From contig NZ_JAJJMO010000001.1 in assembly GCF_020905345.1 (NCBI RefSeq), positions 1,798,001-1,862,000 of the forward strand: DNA of 64,000 nucleotides, in the 5' to 3' direction. The DNA is from Flavobacterium pisciphilum. GTDB taxonomy: Bacteria > Bacteroidota > Bacteroidia > Flavobacteriales > Flavobacteriaceae. This document shows, in pieces, positions 45,815-54,889 of this stretch (position 1 is the stretch's first letter; each line of letters opens with the position of its first letter). The position numbers and the translations under genes are program-made. The notes beneath the pieces were generated by a model, which saw nothing but the letters and a program-made list of their open reading frames with translations, ran no database searches and had not been told where the DNA came from.

Positions 45815-45849
45815 AAAAAACGGCTGTATTATTAAATACAGCCGTTTTT
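45815..45849. terminator. Bidirectional terminator between pafA and the convergent lipoprotein gene
   Basis: AAACGGCTGTAT pairs with ATACAGCCGTTT and has A and T runs on opposite sides, so it can serve both genes. Confidence 0.88.
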
Positions 45850-45869
45850 GTTTATAGTTGGTTTTTATA

Positions 45870-47057
45870 TTATCCTCTAAATCTATTTCGGATAATGATA
45901 TCTTTAAGCTTGGCTTTTAAATCTTCACCAGTATCATAAACCATTTGCTCATTGTTAGGAAATGGCACAGCGCGTTTATTAAAGTAAGACATATAACTAT
46001 CCTCACAAGCACTTTTATCTCCTTTGTAGGTTGCATAAACATAATCAAAAATAAACTCGCTCGTTACAGGAAATGATTGCATTAGCTGATTTGTTTTTAA
46101 GTCAACATAATCCACTTTTGCTGTTACCTGACAAGATTTGAATTGTTTAAACTCATATATATTTGCTCGAAGCGTTCTAAAATTATCTACTTTTATTTCT
46201 CGACCTAAACTATCTTTAACTGGCTTACCTCTACTATCCAAAAGTGTTCTTACACCGTCTTTAACCTGTTTTTCTTTAATAAACTCTTTTTCTTTAATTT
46301 GCTCTGGCGAAATAAGTATCTCTCTAAAATTTAAGATTAAACTATAATCGTAAGCAACATTTTTTTGCTTGTTGCTATGATAAACAGTCCATTTATCGTT
46401 CAATCCGTAAGTACTAAAATCTAATAAATCATCTTGAAGTCGCTTCGGAATAACCATATTGGTTTCATTCTTAGCATATACATTTACAAAATCAGTTCCT
46501 TTAAACAAGGCTTCATCCATAAGCTTTTTTACATTCTTATAACCTGGATTAATACTTTCCAAGTAAGCGAAATCATCATATGCTTTTCTAAAATCTAATT
46601 TGTTTTTAGATTTTAAAAGAGCCGAAGCATTTTCATATAAATATTTTGATAGTGCATTTCTGCTGCTCACAATCTGCTCAGAATAATTATCAAATGGGAA
46701 ATAAGCATTCTTTCCTTGTTTTAATAATTGCAGTGGCAACAAAGGTCTTATTTTTTCCTGACGGTTGTTTAACTGTATATAAGTATTATAAACACGTTCA
46801 ATATTAGCCGGATTTGATTCTCTTGACATCATATCAAGACTTCGTAAGTCTCTATCTTTTGCCTTTGCAAAAGCTTCTTCAAGCAAGTAAACATAGTCTT
46901 GCCTACCCTTAGAATCTTTTTTGGTTCTTAATCCTTCGACCGCACGATCTATTGCTCCATCATAATTTCCATCACTCAACATCGATTGAGTGTTTTTTAC
47001 ACCACATGAAGAAAGTGCTAAAAAAAGTATTGTAAAGAGTATTGTAATTTTTTGCAT
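45870..47057 (-). CDS. Lipoprotein of unknown function with TPR-like N-terminal part
   Basis: I do not recognise a named family. The 395-residue protein has a lipoprotein signal with Cys at 18 (FLALSSCGVKN). A helical region follows (residues 25-170) with SDGNYDGAIDRAVEGLRTKKD and KLDFRKAYDDFAYLESINPG, both TPR-like. A beta-rich half comes next with SLILNFREILISPEQI, CQVTAKVDYVDL and FPVTSEFIFDYVYATYKGD. It is probably periplasmic or outer-membrane associated. It is convergent with pafA and shares its terminator. Confidence 0.75.
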   Translation of the reverse strand: MQKITILFTILFLALSSCGVKNTQSMLSDGNYDGAIDRAVEGLRTKKDSKGRQDYVYLLEEAFAKAKDRDLRSLDMMSRESNPANIERVYNTYIQLNNRQEKIRPLLPLQLLKQGKNAYFPFDNYSEQIVSSRNALSKYLYENASALLKSKNKLDFRKAYDDFAYLESINPGYKNVKKLMDEALFKGTDFVNVYAKNETNMVIPKRLQDDLLDFSTYGLNDKWTVYHSNKQKNVAYDYSLILNFREILISPEQIKEKEFIKEKQVKDGVRTLLDSRGKPVKDSLGREIKVDNFRTLRANIYEFKQFKSCQVTAKVDYVDLKTNQLMQSFPVTSEFIFDYVYATYKGDKSACEDSYMSYFNKRAVPFPNNEQMVYDTGEDLKAKLKDIIIRNRFRG

Positions 47058-47269
47058 CAGTATTAATTTAAAGATGCAAAGATATCTGTTTTAGATTAAT
47101 TCAGATAAGTAGTTACTTTATTTTAAATTTAAGAAGCAGAAACTTTCAATTTCAGAATAACCTCCTCCGCGATAGCTATAAGAACTTGGTTAGATTAGAG
47201 CATTTACTATTTATAAAAAGTTTTAACCAAATTTATTACTAACACTAGAACTTCAGGAGCCATAAGTCA

Positions 47270-47938
47270 TCACTTTAAATTCGATTTTATCTTTTCTATT
47301 TTTTCATTTTGCAATTTTAAAATTTGTTTCAATTCGTCAATAGTTTCATTCTGTTTTTCCAATTCTATAATTTTCTTATTCTGATCGATTGTGTACAATG
47401 TCAATTCTTCAATTTTTTGTAGTAACTTAGAAGTTAGTACTCCCAAATCTGTTCCGTTTTCCTCCATTTCATTTGCAGATTGTATTTCAGGCAAATGCTT
47501 TTTATTTTTAACAAATTTCTCTAACTCACTTAATGGCATTAATTTATAAGTTTCTTCAAAAACAAAATCAGCGCCATTAAGATCTACTTTAATTTCTCTT
47601 GCTCGTATTGTTCCTACAACATCAAGTTTATAACTTGGAGAAATTGTCCCTATACCGATATTACCTTGATTATTTATTACTAGCCTATATAGCATGTCAT
47701 CGCCAATAGAAAATTCACCATTACCTAATCGCCCCGGATGCAAGTACCAAGAAGATGTAACTCCATCAGTTTTACTTAGATGTATACCTGCGTTCATTCC
47801 TGCCCCCTGAATATCAAGTTTATATGTAGGGGATGCTGTACCAATTCCTACTTTATCGCCTGTATCAACAATTTGAGCATTTATTGTAAATATTGAACTT
47901 ATTAATAATACTAAATTAATTAAAATTTGCTTCTTCAT
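47270..47938 (-). CDS. Secreted GIGT-repeat protein with S74-like tail and coiled coil
   Basis: The 222-residue protein has a signal peptide (ending INAQ), two repeats of the type VGIGTxSPxYKLDIxG (residues 31-46 and 95-110), and TIRAREIKVDLNGADFVFEETYKL. The NKKHLPEIQSANEMEENG segment that follows is seen in many Bacteroidetes tail-fibre or adhesin-like proteins near S74 autocleavage domains. The last 50 residues form a coiled coil (heptads in IDQNKKIIELEKQNETIDEL). The S74 catalytic core itself is short or absent. A trimeric surface fibre is likely, by inference. Confidence 0.8.
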   Translation of the reverse strand: MKKQILINLVLLISSIFTINAQIVDTGDKVGIGTASPTYKLDIQGAGMNAGIHLSKTDGVTSSWYLHPGRLGNGEFSIGDDMLYRLVINNQGNIGIGTISPSYKLDVVGTIRAREIKVDLNGADFVFEETYKLMPLSELEKFVKNKKHLPEIQSANEMEENGTDLGVLTSKLLQKIEELTLYTIDQNKKIIELEKQNETIDELKQILKLQNEKIEKIKSNLK

Positions 47939-48105
47939 TATTTGTTTATTTTTTTTAGTATAAAAAGTTTGTTTTAAAAACGTTAGATTTCCATTTCACC
48001 TATTATTTGAATAAATTTAAAGTTTCTTATCTGATCCAAAGTAAATACTAAGTCCTGAGAATCATTTGAACTAGGAAAACTTCATAATTACTATTGTGAT
48101 AACAA

Positions 48106-48471
48106 TTAGGACTGTTTCTTCATCTTTATTTGGTAAGCAATTTCCCAAAAAAGAACCGACAAAATAGCGTTAGTCATTAATGCTGTTTTAATGCCTTGTG
48201 CATCAAATTTTCGAAAAAAGTGTAAATCGCCAATCTGCAATGCTAAGTATAAAGCCAAAGAAGCAATAATAGCAGAGCATACTATATTAAACAAAGGAGT
48301 CCACTTTAGTACCAAAAAAGAAAAAATCAGGTTGATTAGAAGAAAACCACAACCCAAAGTTATAAACCTATGATCTTTTAATTTCTCACCCAATTCTAGA
48401 AAAAGTGAAGTTGATAAACTGTAAGTAAAAAATAGTAAGGAGTAAACCAGAATTCGTATTTGCAATTTCAT
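48106..48471 (-). CDS. Small membrane protein, four predicted helices
   Basis: The 121-residue protein has four hydrophobic segments (about residues 5-22, 36-54, 58-78 and 94-114) and ends in a basic KMKKQS. No family is recognised. It stands alone among minus-strand genes of unknown function. Confidence 0.7.
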   Translation of the reverse strand: MKLQIRILVYSLLFFTYSLSTSLFLELGEKLKDHRFITLGCGFLLINLIFSFLVLKWTPLFNIVCSAIIASLALYLALQIGDLHFFRKFDAQGIKTALMTNAILSVLFWEIAYQIKMKKQS

Positions 48472-48637
48472 TTTAATGTTTTATTTTAATTTGTCGAAAT
48501 TACGAATTAAAAATGAAGGTTAGATTAGGTTAGAAGTGATAAATGATTGTTAAAAACTTGCTTTGTTTTACAAAATCTCTTGCCAAGCCCCTTCCTTTCT
48601 TGGAAAGATATGTTTGTAAAAAATAGAAGTTGCTAAT

Positions 48638-49189
48638 TTATTCTTGTTGAATCCATTCATATTTTCCATTCTTTAAATAAATTACCCCACCACCGCAACT
48701 TTCTTCTGCGTGAATAAATATTCCATCATTTACTAATTTTATTTTGTCGGCTTCATTTACTTCTTCGTCAGTCATTATTTCACCATCCTCATTTACATTG
48801 TTCCAGTATATTTCATTTTTAGGTGCTTTTTCAAATATTCCAGCCCAATCAATCTCATCAAAACCTTGTTCTAGAACATTGTTTCCCAATCCCAGATAAT
48901 CTGTTCTATTTCCGTTCCCGAATGTGATTCTTAAACCACTTTTATCGCTTTTGATACTTCTTACAATTTCAACCGTTTCATTCAATCCATCTCCATCTAA
49001 ATCGCAAGTAATCTTATTTGTTTTATGCTTTTTAGAAACTACAATTGTATCAGAATTATTGGTTTCTTTCTTTTCTACCTTATGGATTGTATCCGTTTTT
49101 TCAATTGCAACTTTTACATTTTGTTTTTTTTCTTCGTTTTTACAAGAAATAAAAGCGATTGCAATAATTATTAAAATTCTAATCTTCAT
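48638..49189 (-). CDS. Lipoprotein with a Ca-binding-like DGDG segment, unknown function
   Basis: The 183-residue protein has a lipoprotein signal with Cys at 16 (AIAFISCKNEEKK), a Lys/Thr-rich linker and a C-terminal domain. That domain begins CDLDGDGLNETVEIVR, which resembles an FG-GAP/VCBS or EF-hand-like calcium loop. The C-terminus has AEESCGGGVIYLKNGKYEWI. No family is named. Similar lipoproteins with DLDGDG loops occur in Bacteroidetes near unknown immunity-type genes. Confidence 0.65.
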   Translation of the reverse strand: MKIRILIIIAIAFISCKNEEKKQNVKVAIEKTDTIHKVEKKETNNSDTIVVSKKHKTNKITCDLDGDGLNETVEIVRSIKSDKSGLRITFGNGNRTDYLGLGNNVLEQGFDEIDWAGIFEKAPKNEIYWNNVNEDGEIMTDEEVNEADKIKLVNDGIFIHAEESCGGGVIYLKNGKYEWIQQE

Positions 49190-49228
49190 GTTTCTAAATC
49201 CAGTGTTTTTATTATGATTTATTAAGTC

Positions 49229-49762
49229 TTATCTTTTTCCTTCATTCCAAAGTTTGTCAATTTTTTCAGCATTAGTAAACCAAAACACTTTTTTATTCTT
49301 GTCTTTTTGTTGCCCAAATATTCTTTTGTAATCGTAAGTCTTAAAATTTATTTTTAAAAACTCATGATAATACTGATCCATGTAAAAACGAAACTGTTCA
49401 TTAAAACTCTGCCCTTCAATGTCATTTTTTAATTTACATTCTTTATTGCATTCAATTCGATTGCGAACAATTTCTGAAAGTTCCTCTTTGGTAACATTAT
49501 CTACTCTTATAGGATTAGGCAATGCAATTCTGAATGCTAAGACCTCAGCTCCTTCTTCTTCCCACCATTCCCAAAGATTAAATTTAGAAATATCTTTTCT
49601 AGTCAATTTATGAAGTCTATTTTCAAGTTTTTCATACTCAATATTCCCTTCATCTCCATTTTCATCACAAAATTCAGCATAATCTATAATAGATTTTAAT
49701 ATTTCTGGATACCGTTTTTCGGCAATGTCAAATTGTGCTTCTATTTCTTTTCTTAATTCCAT
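49229..49762 (-). CDS. Conserved cytoplasmic protein of unknown function
   Basis: The 177-residue protein is mostly helical with acidic and aromatic residues (KFNLWEWWEEEGAEVLAF, QFRFYMDQYYHEFLK, KKVFWFTNAEKIDKLW). No signal or membrane segment is seen. No family is recognised. A GTG two codons upstream (49768) is an alternative start. Size, composition and setting resemble immunity proteins of polymorphic toxin systems, which is a guess from context. Confidence 0.6.
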   Translation of the reverse strand: MELRKEIEAQFDIAEKRYPEILKSIIDYAEFCDENGDEGNIEYEKLENRLHKLTRKDISKFNLWEWWEEEGAEVLAFRIALPNPIRVDNVTKEELSEIVRNRIECNKECKLKNDIEGQSFNEQFRFYMDQYYHEFLKINFKTYDYKRIFGQQKDKNKKVFWFTNAEKIDKLWNEGKR

Positions 49763-49768
49763 ATTCAC

Positions 49769-50137
49769 TTATTACTAAAGGCTAATTTTATGAAACTGTT
49801 CTAAATTAATATTGTTTTTGGCAATTCTATCTGATAAATATTGAGCCTATACTTGTGCTAAAATATAAAATAACACCTATAATTATTGAATATTTTTTAG
49901 GTTTAACTAAGCGTAAAAAACAGAAGTGACGTGCTTTCGCACAAAAAAACAAGTATAAAACAAAGCAAAAATTCTGATTCAGAAGAGCTAAAACAGTCCA
50001 ATTTATTCACAATCTTGCCATTTCAACATAAGTTAGATTATCCACGTATTGCGATGGAATCGAATAAAAAACTTAGATAAAATACTTTTTCATTGATGCG
50101 ATTATTTATATTCTTTTTAATGACTACTTATCCCTAT
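49769..50137. other. Intergenic region with a degenerate repeat copy
   Basis: No gene is seen in 369 bases. Positions 50008-50027 match 18 of 20 bases of the outer part of the inverted repeat at 52106-52149 with its flank (CACAATCTTGCCATTTCAAC). A near-DnaA-box TTATCCACG lies at about 50038. Confidence 0.5.
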
Positions 50138-51316
50138 TTATTTTGAATCATTAATACTAGCATATTCTTTTAATAATTCTTCGCTTTTGGTATCTCCGAG
50201 ATTGATAAAATATTTTAATATACCGTTAATTAATTCTCGAGATCCTAGATCGACAATTCCATACTTTTCTTGTAAATCATATTCCTCCATGAATTGATTA
50301 TACGTTTCTATCCCTTTTTTCTCAAAATCTAATGTAATCCAAAATAAAAATACAGCATCATTTTCGTAAGCAGGGTAATTGAAAGTGTACAATTCGGCAA
50401 TATCACTAATATCGATATTCGAATTATTGTCTAAGATAGTCCTAAACGCTTCGTTACTTTTACTGCCTTGGTACGCTTTTGAATCAGCTTTGTAATTATT
50501 TAAAGCTTCTTTAATTTGTATGTCACTCAAATTAAAAATAGGATTGCGATGTGTTCGTAAGTGTATAACGTAATTTAATATTTCTTCATCAGACATTTTT
50601 GCGTTGATATGATCACTGATTATTTTTAATAAAACATTATCCGAAACAGAAGTAAATCCTAAGATGTCTTTTTTATTTAAACTTGCTAAATGAGACTCTT
50701 CAATATAATTTCTGCCTCGATGAGACAAACAAACAGGGTCACATAATTCTGTTGCATTGTGTTTAACTAAAATTCGTTCAAAATAGATTATCGCTAAATA
50801 TTTTACACAATTTACATTCCCTAATTTTGCCCCTTTTTTAAAATGATTTATAGGGTGTCCGTCGGCAATACTAAAATATCCATACGATTCCATTAATCCT
50901 GCAGTATAAAAACTTTCAGGCATTTTTAAATCATTTTTCGCTTCGATAAAACTGACCAACTTGTCGTTTATATCTACAAAATCTGAATCTTTAAGAGCAT
51001 TATGATTAGCATATATTTCCATTGCACCCTCTACTCTGTTATTTAAGGTATCAATGGATTGTTTAGATGCATTTTGATTTAAGAAATCAGTTAAAAAAGC
51101 TATATATTTTTTTCTCTCAGCAATTTCATCTTCACTACTATGATCTGTTGAATCATCACTTTGCGATGCTATGGTATCTGCTGTAGTAGTATTATATTTT
51201 TTTTGAATATTACTCTCTTTTGTTTTGCAATTAAAAAACAGCAAGAAGAATAATAAACAAAATACGTGTGAATATTTTTTGTTGCTGTGATAAAAATTGT
51301 TGAATTCAAATTTCAT
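50138..51316 (-). CDS. Lipoprotein-like helical protein, unknown function
   Basis: The 392-residue protein has an N-terminal signal-like segment (CLLFFLLFFNCKTKE), with Cys at about 30 as a possible lipidation site, then a Ser/Asp-rich linker. The rest is helical. A segment HFKKGAKLGNVNCVKYLAIIYF resembles a Sel1/TPR repeat. No family is recognised. It is followed on the same strand by unknown genes. The signal is unusually long before the hydrophobic run (about 18 residues). Confidence 0.65.
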   Translation of the reverse strand: MKFEFNNFYHSNKKYSHVFCLLFFLLFFNCKTKESNIQKKYNTTTADTIASQSDDSTDHSSEDEIAERKKYIAFLTDFLNQNASKQSIDTLNNRVEGAMEIYANHNALKDSDFVDINDKLVSFIEAKNDLKMPESFYTAGLMESYGYFSIADGHPINHFKKGAKLGNVNCVKYLAIIYFERILVKHNATELCDPVCLSHRGRNYIEESHLASLNKKDILGFTSVSDNVLLKIISDHINAKMSDEEILNYVIHLRTHRNPIFNLSDIQIKEALNNYKADSKAYQGSKSNEAFRTILDNNSNIDISDIAELYTFNYPAYENDAVFLFWITLDFEKKGIETYNQFMEEYDLQEKYGIVDLGSRELINGILKYFINLGDTKSEELLKEYASINDSK

Positions 51317-51380
51317 TTTTTAGGTTTTGGTTTAAGGTTTAATAATTATAATGATGTATGTTTTTAATCTGTACTAACTA

Positions 51381-51845
51381 TTATCCTTTCCATTTGGAAT
51401 AAACAGTTATTCCATTTTTATCCCAATCTATTTTTAAGGTATCTCTTGTCACATCTTGAATGATTCCAACACTTACAAAATCATCATAGTATACTTTAAT
51501 TGAATCCTCATTTATAAAGTAAAGCATGTCTCCATCTCCATCGTAATCTACAACATAAAAGGATTTTTTGCTTAAATCAAAATCAGCATGTGGACCTTCA
51601 GGGTCGCTAGTCCAAATACCAAAAAGTAATTTTGTATCAAATTTAGATTTGATTATTCTACTCTCTTTAGGTACTCCTATATTTTGTTTATCTTCTAGAT
51701 CTGTATTCTCCTCAGAAATTGTTTTATTGGTTGTATTCTCTTCTTTTTGTGGAATTGCATATCCTGTATTATTATTTTTACCATTTTCCATCTTCTTGCA
51801 AGAAACTAGAATTAGGATACTAATCAGTAATAAATATTTTTTCAT
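51381..51845 (-). CDS. Small lipoprotein with lipocalin-like C-terminal domain
   Basis: The 154-residue protein has a lipoprotein signal with Cys at 16 (LILVSCKKMEN), a Asn/Thr/Glu-rich linker (residues 20-60) and a beta-rich domain of about 85 residues starting LLFGIWTSDPEGPHADF. The GIWTSD start followed by FYVVDYDGDGDMLYF resembles small lipocalin-like domains. Function is unknown. It lies 64 bases upstream of the preceding helical lipoprotein gene on the same strand, so both could be one transcript. Confidence 0.6.
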   Translation of the reverse strand: MKKYLLLISILILVSCKKMENGKNNNTGYAIPQKEENTTNKTISEENTDLEDKQNIGVPKESRIIKSKFDTKLLFGIWTSDPEGPHADFDLSKKSFYVVDYDGDGDMLYFINEDSIKVYYDDFVSVGIIQDVTRDTLKIDWDKNGITVYSKWKG

Positions 51846-51984
51846 TGATCTTTTTATTGAGTCTTTAGATTATTAGTTCTAATATATTTAGTCCTACAAA
51901 CGCTAAATGTCTCGCGAAAATATCAAAATAAAACTTACAAATTTTTAATTGTTTTATTTTTTTATTACGTAAAAGGGGCTACGT

Positions 51985-52068
51985 GAGGGATAGCAGCAGT
52001 ATCCTTTTTGAAGTGTCCCGATAGCTATCGGGACGGAATAAAAGATATAGCAAATAGCCCAACCCAGA
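51985..52068. repeat. Intergenic repeat, family A (copy 3)
   Basis: It contains GTATCCTTTTTGAAGT, a perfect 20-base palindrome at 52014-52033 (GTCCCGATAG with CTATCGGGAC) and AAAAGATATAGCAAATAGC. Copies 1 and 2 (6037-6118 and 37780-37862) share parts of this arrangement. Confidence 0.65.
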
Positions 52069-52105
52069 GGGGCACGCCCAAAATATTAAGATTCAATTTA
52101 TATGT

Positions 52106-52149
52106 AATCTTGTCATTTCGACGAAAGGAGAAATCTTCGCAAGAAACTC
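52106..52149 (+). repeat. Left 44-nt inverted repeat flanking the GIY-YIG gene
   Basis: The sequence from AATCTTGTCATTTCGACG to GCAAGAAACTC is the reverse complement of 52590-52633 at 43 of 44 positions. The one difference is A versus G in GCAAG/GCGAG. It has an internal small palindrome TTTCG-A-CGAAA. Confidence 0.85.
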
Positions 52150-52190
52150 TACAAAGAGAGGAAATGTTACCCTGAGATCTGCTTATGAAA

Positions 52191-52505
52191 TCATGCAAAT
52201 AAATAATTCAAAAAATCCAAATTTGGGTTAATCGTTTTTATCAATTCGATTTTCTTTTCCCTACGCCAGTCTTTTACTTCTTTTTCACGAGCAATTGCTT
52301 CTTGAATCCAAGCAAACTTTTCATAATATAGTAAAAAAGTAACATTATACCTTGATGCAAAAGTTTTGTTTCCATTTGCATTGTTTTCTGTATGTTGACT
52401 TAAACGAATTTTCAAATTATTTGTAACTCCAGTATAAAAGACTGTTTTAGATTTATTTGTTATTATGTATATGTAATAAGTATGATAACCTCCTTGTAAT
52501 TGCAT
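52191..52505 (-). CDS. GIY-YIG nuclease domain protein
   Basis: The 104-residue protein is a minimal GIY-YIG endonuclease (UPF0213/YhbQ-like). The first strand is YYIYIITNKSKTVFYTGVT, replacing the usual GIY and YIG by YIY and YTG. It then has the catalytic Arg in LKIRLSQH, Tyr in LLYYEKF, and Glu in AIAREKEVKDWRREKK with KINPNLDFLN-like end (TINPNLDFLNYL). The pattern fits nucleases that cut single DNA strands or branched DNA. The gene is bracketed by 44-nt inverted repeats, 41 bases beyond its stop and 84 bases ahead of its start. Confidence 0.9.
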   Translation of the reverse strand: MQLQGGYHTYYIYIITNKSKTVFYTGVTNNLKIRLSQHTENNANGNKTFASRYNVTFLLYYEKFAWIQEAIAREKEVKDWRREKKIELIKTINPNLDFLNYLFA

Positions 52506-52589
52506 CTAATTTATTTTTCGATAAAGTTAAAACATATTAATTAAAGATTTTTCTTATGTATTTTTTATTTTAATGCGATATACTTTATG

Positions 52590-52633
52590 GAGTTTCTCGC
52601 GAAGATTTCTCCTTTCGTCGAAATGACAAGATT
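52590..52633 (-). repeat. Right 44-nt inverted repeat flanking the GIY-YIG gene
   Basis: Reverse complement of the left arm at 52106-52149, 43 of 44 identical. It includes the palindrome TCGCGA and is followed by TGTGGATAA, a DnaA-box-like sequence. Confidence 0.85.
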
Positions 52634-52763
52634 GTGGATAATTGGAATTTTAAATTCAATATTTTTGAGTATTTGCTCTGCGAAGTCTCCCAACTTCATA
52701 CCCATTCTTATATTCTTATTATTCTTGTTATGAGGTAGACAGCCTCCGAGCAGATTATTTTTT

Positions 52764-53273
52764 TTACTTTCTTATTTCTAATTTCAGAATTAGATTTATT
52801 TTTTTTTCTTTAATATAATTTATCCTTACATATTTAGTTTCGTCTATTGCTCCTCCATGTGACTTTGCATTATTGTATCCAAATCCAGATATTTCAAAAT
52901 CTGAATATTCAAATTCTACTCCGTTAACAATAAATCTTTCACTATCATGACCGCCAGATGGCATAGGATGAAAATTTGTAACAAATCCTTCTGTTTGTAA
53001 TTTAGTACTTGAGTATAAATTATTTGTTTTACAATATGCAAGACCTAGTAATATCGAGAATACGAAAAAAGAAAATATTGATGCATATTGAATTATTAAC
53101 ACTACAAATTTTTGTCGTGAAGGTTCTTTGAACAAATCTTCTTCTATATCATTTTTAATTAAGAATAAAAAAAATCGTGCTATTAAGAAAACAATAATTG
53201 GTATAAATAATATCTGAAATTTTTTAATTCCATCTAGAGATGAAAAATCATAAATTATCTCAAAGGAATTCAT
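52764..53273 (-). CDS. Membrane protein with two predicted helices, unknown function
   Basis: The 169-residue protein has hydrophobic segments at about 20-40 and 56-84 and a soluble C-terminal part. That part contains GFVTNFHPMPSGGHDSERFIVNGVEFEYSDFEISGFG, broken by normal residues. The SERFIVNGVEFEYSDFEIS pattern and following SHGGAI block suggest a small beta domain facing the periplasm or cytoplasm. No family is recognised. Confidence 0.7.
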   Translation of the reverse strand: MNSFEIIYDFSSLDGIKKFQILFIPIIVFLIARFFLFLIKNDIEEDLFKEPSRQKFVVLIIQYASIFSFFVFSILLGLAYCKTNNLYSSTKLQTEGFVTNFHPMPSGGHDSERFIVNGVEFEYSDFEISGFGYNNAKSHGGAIDETKYVRINYIKEKKINLILKLEIRK

Positions 53274-53485
53274 AGTTTTAGAATTTAAAATTTACACTAA
53301 ATTATATATAAGAAAAATTTTCGTTTGAGTATAACATAGAAGATTAACTAAAATTGATCTCTTTATTTTCAAATATAGATTTTTTTTACTGTTGAATAAA
53401 TTTATTTCTAAATAAAACGATTTACTTCATCTATTCGCAAATGCTCGAGCCTCATTATACGGAATGACATCATTGGCTAAACAAA

Positions 53486-53515
53486 AAAATCCCATTTCAG
53501 AAGAAACGGGATTTT
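53486..53515 (-). terminator. Terminator of lysA
   Basis: On the minus strand an ATCCCGTTTC/GAAATGGGAT stem is followed by T, directly after the lysA stop. Confidence 0.8.
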
Positions 53516-53540
53516 AAAAAGTAATATTCTCTTTTTTATT

Positions 53541-54764
53541 TTAAACTGCTGCAGCAACTTCTTGTGGCAACGGAATTTGATTTTTAAGAAGATCTTCGAA
53601 TGTTTCGGCTTGGCGAATTAAAATTCCTTGACCGTTCATCCATAAAACTTCGGCTGGTTTGTATCTTGAATTGTAGTTTGATGCCATTGAAAAACAATAT
53701 GCCCCTGCATTTCTGAAAGATAAAATATCACCTTCGGTAATTTGTGCAATTCTACGGTTGTTAGCAAATGTATCTGTTTCGCAAATATATCCTACTACTG
53801 AGTAAAAACGCTCTTTCCCTTTTGGATTTGAAATGTTTTCGATATGGTGCGAAGAACCATATAACATTGGACGAATTAAGTGATTGAAACCACTATCAAT
53901 TCCAGCAAAAACAGTTGAAGTTGTTTGTTTTACTACGTTTACTTTTGCTAAAAAGAATCCTGCTTCGCTCACTAAAAATTTACCTGGTTCGAAAATCAGG
54001 GTTAAATCTTTACCATATTCTGCACAGAATGAATTGAATCTTTTTGATAATTTTTTACCTAATTCTTCAATATCAGTTTCTATATCGTCTTTTTTGTAAG
54101 GTACTTTGAAACCACTTCCAAAATCTAAAAACTCTAAGTTTTTGAAATTTTTAGCTGTATCAAACAAGATTTCAGCAGCATACAAGAATACTTCGATATC
54201 TAAAATATCAGATCCTGTGTGCATGTGAATACCTACGATATGCATTTTTGTATTTTCTACAATTCGTAATATATGTGGTATTTGATGTACCGAAATTCCA
54301 AATTTACTATCAATATGCCCTACAGAAATATTTGCATTTCCTCCAGCCATTACGTGTGGATTAATACGAATACAAACTGGTGTATTAGGATATTTGGTTC
54401 CGAATTGCTCCAGAATAGATAAATTGTCGATATTTATTTGCACACCCATTGCAGCAACTTCTTCAATTTCTTCTAAAGAAACTCCATTTGGTGTATAAAA
54501 AATTCTTTCAGGCTCATATCCGGCGTGAAGTCCTAGTAATACTTCTTGAATAGATACTGTGTCTAACCCAGACCCCATATCCTTTAACAACTGAAGTATT
54601 GCAACATTGGACAAAGCTTTCATGGCATAGTTAATTCTAAGATTCTCTACTTTAGAGAACGCTTTAGTTAACCTATTGTATTGCGATTGGATTTTTTCAG
54701 CATCATACACATATAATGGACTTCCAAACTGGTCTGCTAATTGCAGTAAATCTTTTGATTGCAT
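53541..54764 (-). CDS. lysA: Diaminopimelate decarboxylase
   Basis: LysA forms L-lysine from meso-diaminopimelate with PLP. The 407 residues show the Schiff-base Lys in NYAMKALSN, the FGISVHQIPHIL and GIHMHTGSDI segments, GSGFKVPYK (phosphate binding) and the active-site Cys/Tyr in VVGYICETDTFA and RNAGAYCFSMASNYNSR. An ATG at 54764 (MQSKDLLQLADQFGSPLYVYD) is preferred because it gives the family N-terminus and follows a -7 element at 54782-54789. An upstream start at 54833 would pass through that element. Confidence 0.96.
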   Translation of the reverse strand: MQSKDLLQLADQFGSPLYVYDAEKIQSQYNRLTKAFSKVENLRINYAMKALSNVAILQLLKDMGSGLDTVSIQEVLLGLHAGYEPERIFYTPNGVSLEEIEEVAAMGVQINIDNLSILEQFGTKYPNTPVCIRINPHVMAGGNANISVGHIDSKFGISVHQIPHILRIVENTKMHIVGIHMHTGSDILDIEVFLYAAEILFDTAKNFKNLEFLDFGSGFKVPYKKDDIETDIEELGKKLSKRFNSFCAEYGKDLTLIFEPGKFLVSEAGFFLAKVNVVKQTTSTVFAGIDSGFNHLIRPMLYGSSHHIENISNPKGKERFYSVVGYICETDTFANNRRIAQITEGDILSFRNAGAYCFSMASNYNSRYKPAEVLWMNGQGILIRQAETFEDLLKNQIPLPQEVAAAV

Positions 54765-54781
54765 TGTTAAACTATTTTTGA

Positions 54782-54789
54782 CAAATTTA
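54782..54789 (-). promoter_or_regulatory. -7 element of the lysA promoter
   Basis: CAAATTTA on plus reads TAAATTTG on minus, 18 bases before the lysA ATG. Confidence 0.65.
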
Positions 54790-54889
54790 TTACTCTTTTG
54801 AATACCCACCAATAAAATGTAAAATAATAACAAATTATAACAAATTGTTTAAAATCAAACATTTTACATGTTAATTTAAATTTATATAA

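Larger units (their letters stand above)
51846..52190. other. Repeat-filled intergenic region
   Basis: The 345 bases contain a family A repeat (51985-52068) and the left arm of the GIY-YIG inverted repeat (52106-52149). No coding sequence is seen. Confidence 0.6.

Noticed and set aside
52634..52645. DnaA-box-like TTATCCACA on the minus strand, and TTATCCACG near 50038
   Set aside because: Two isolated boxes 2.6 kb apart, no dnaA/dnaN neighbours and no clustered AT-rich unwinding region, so no replication origin is supported.
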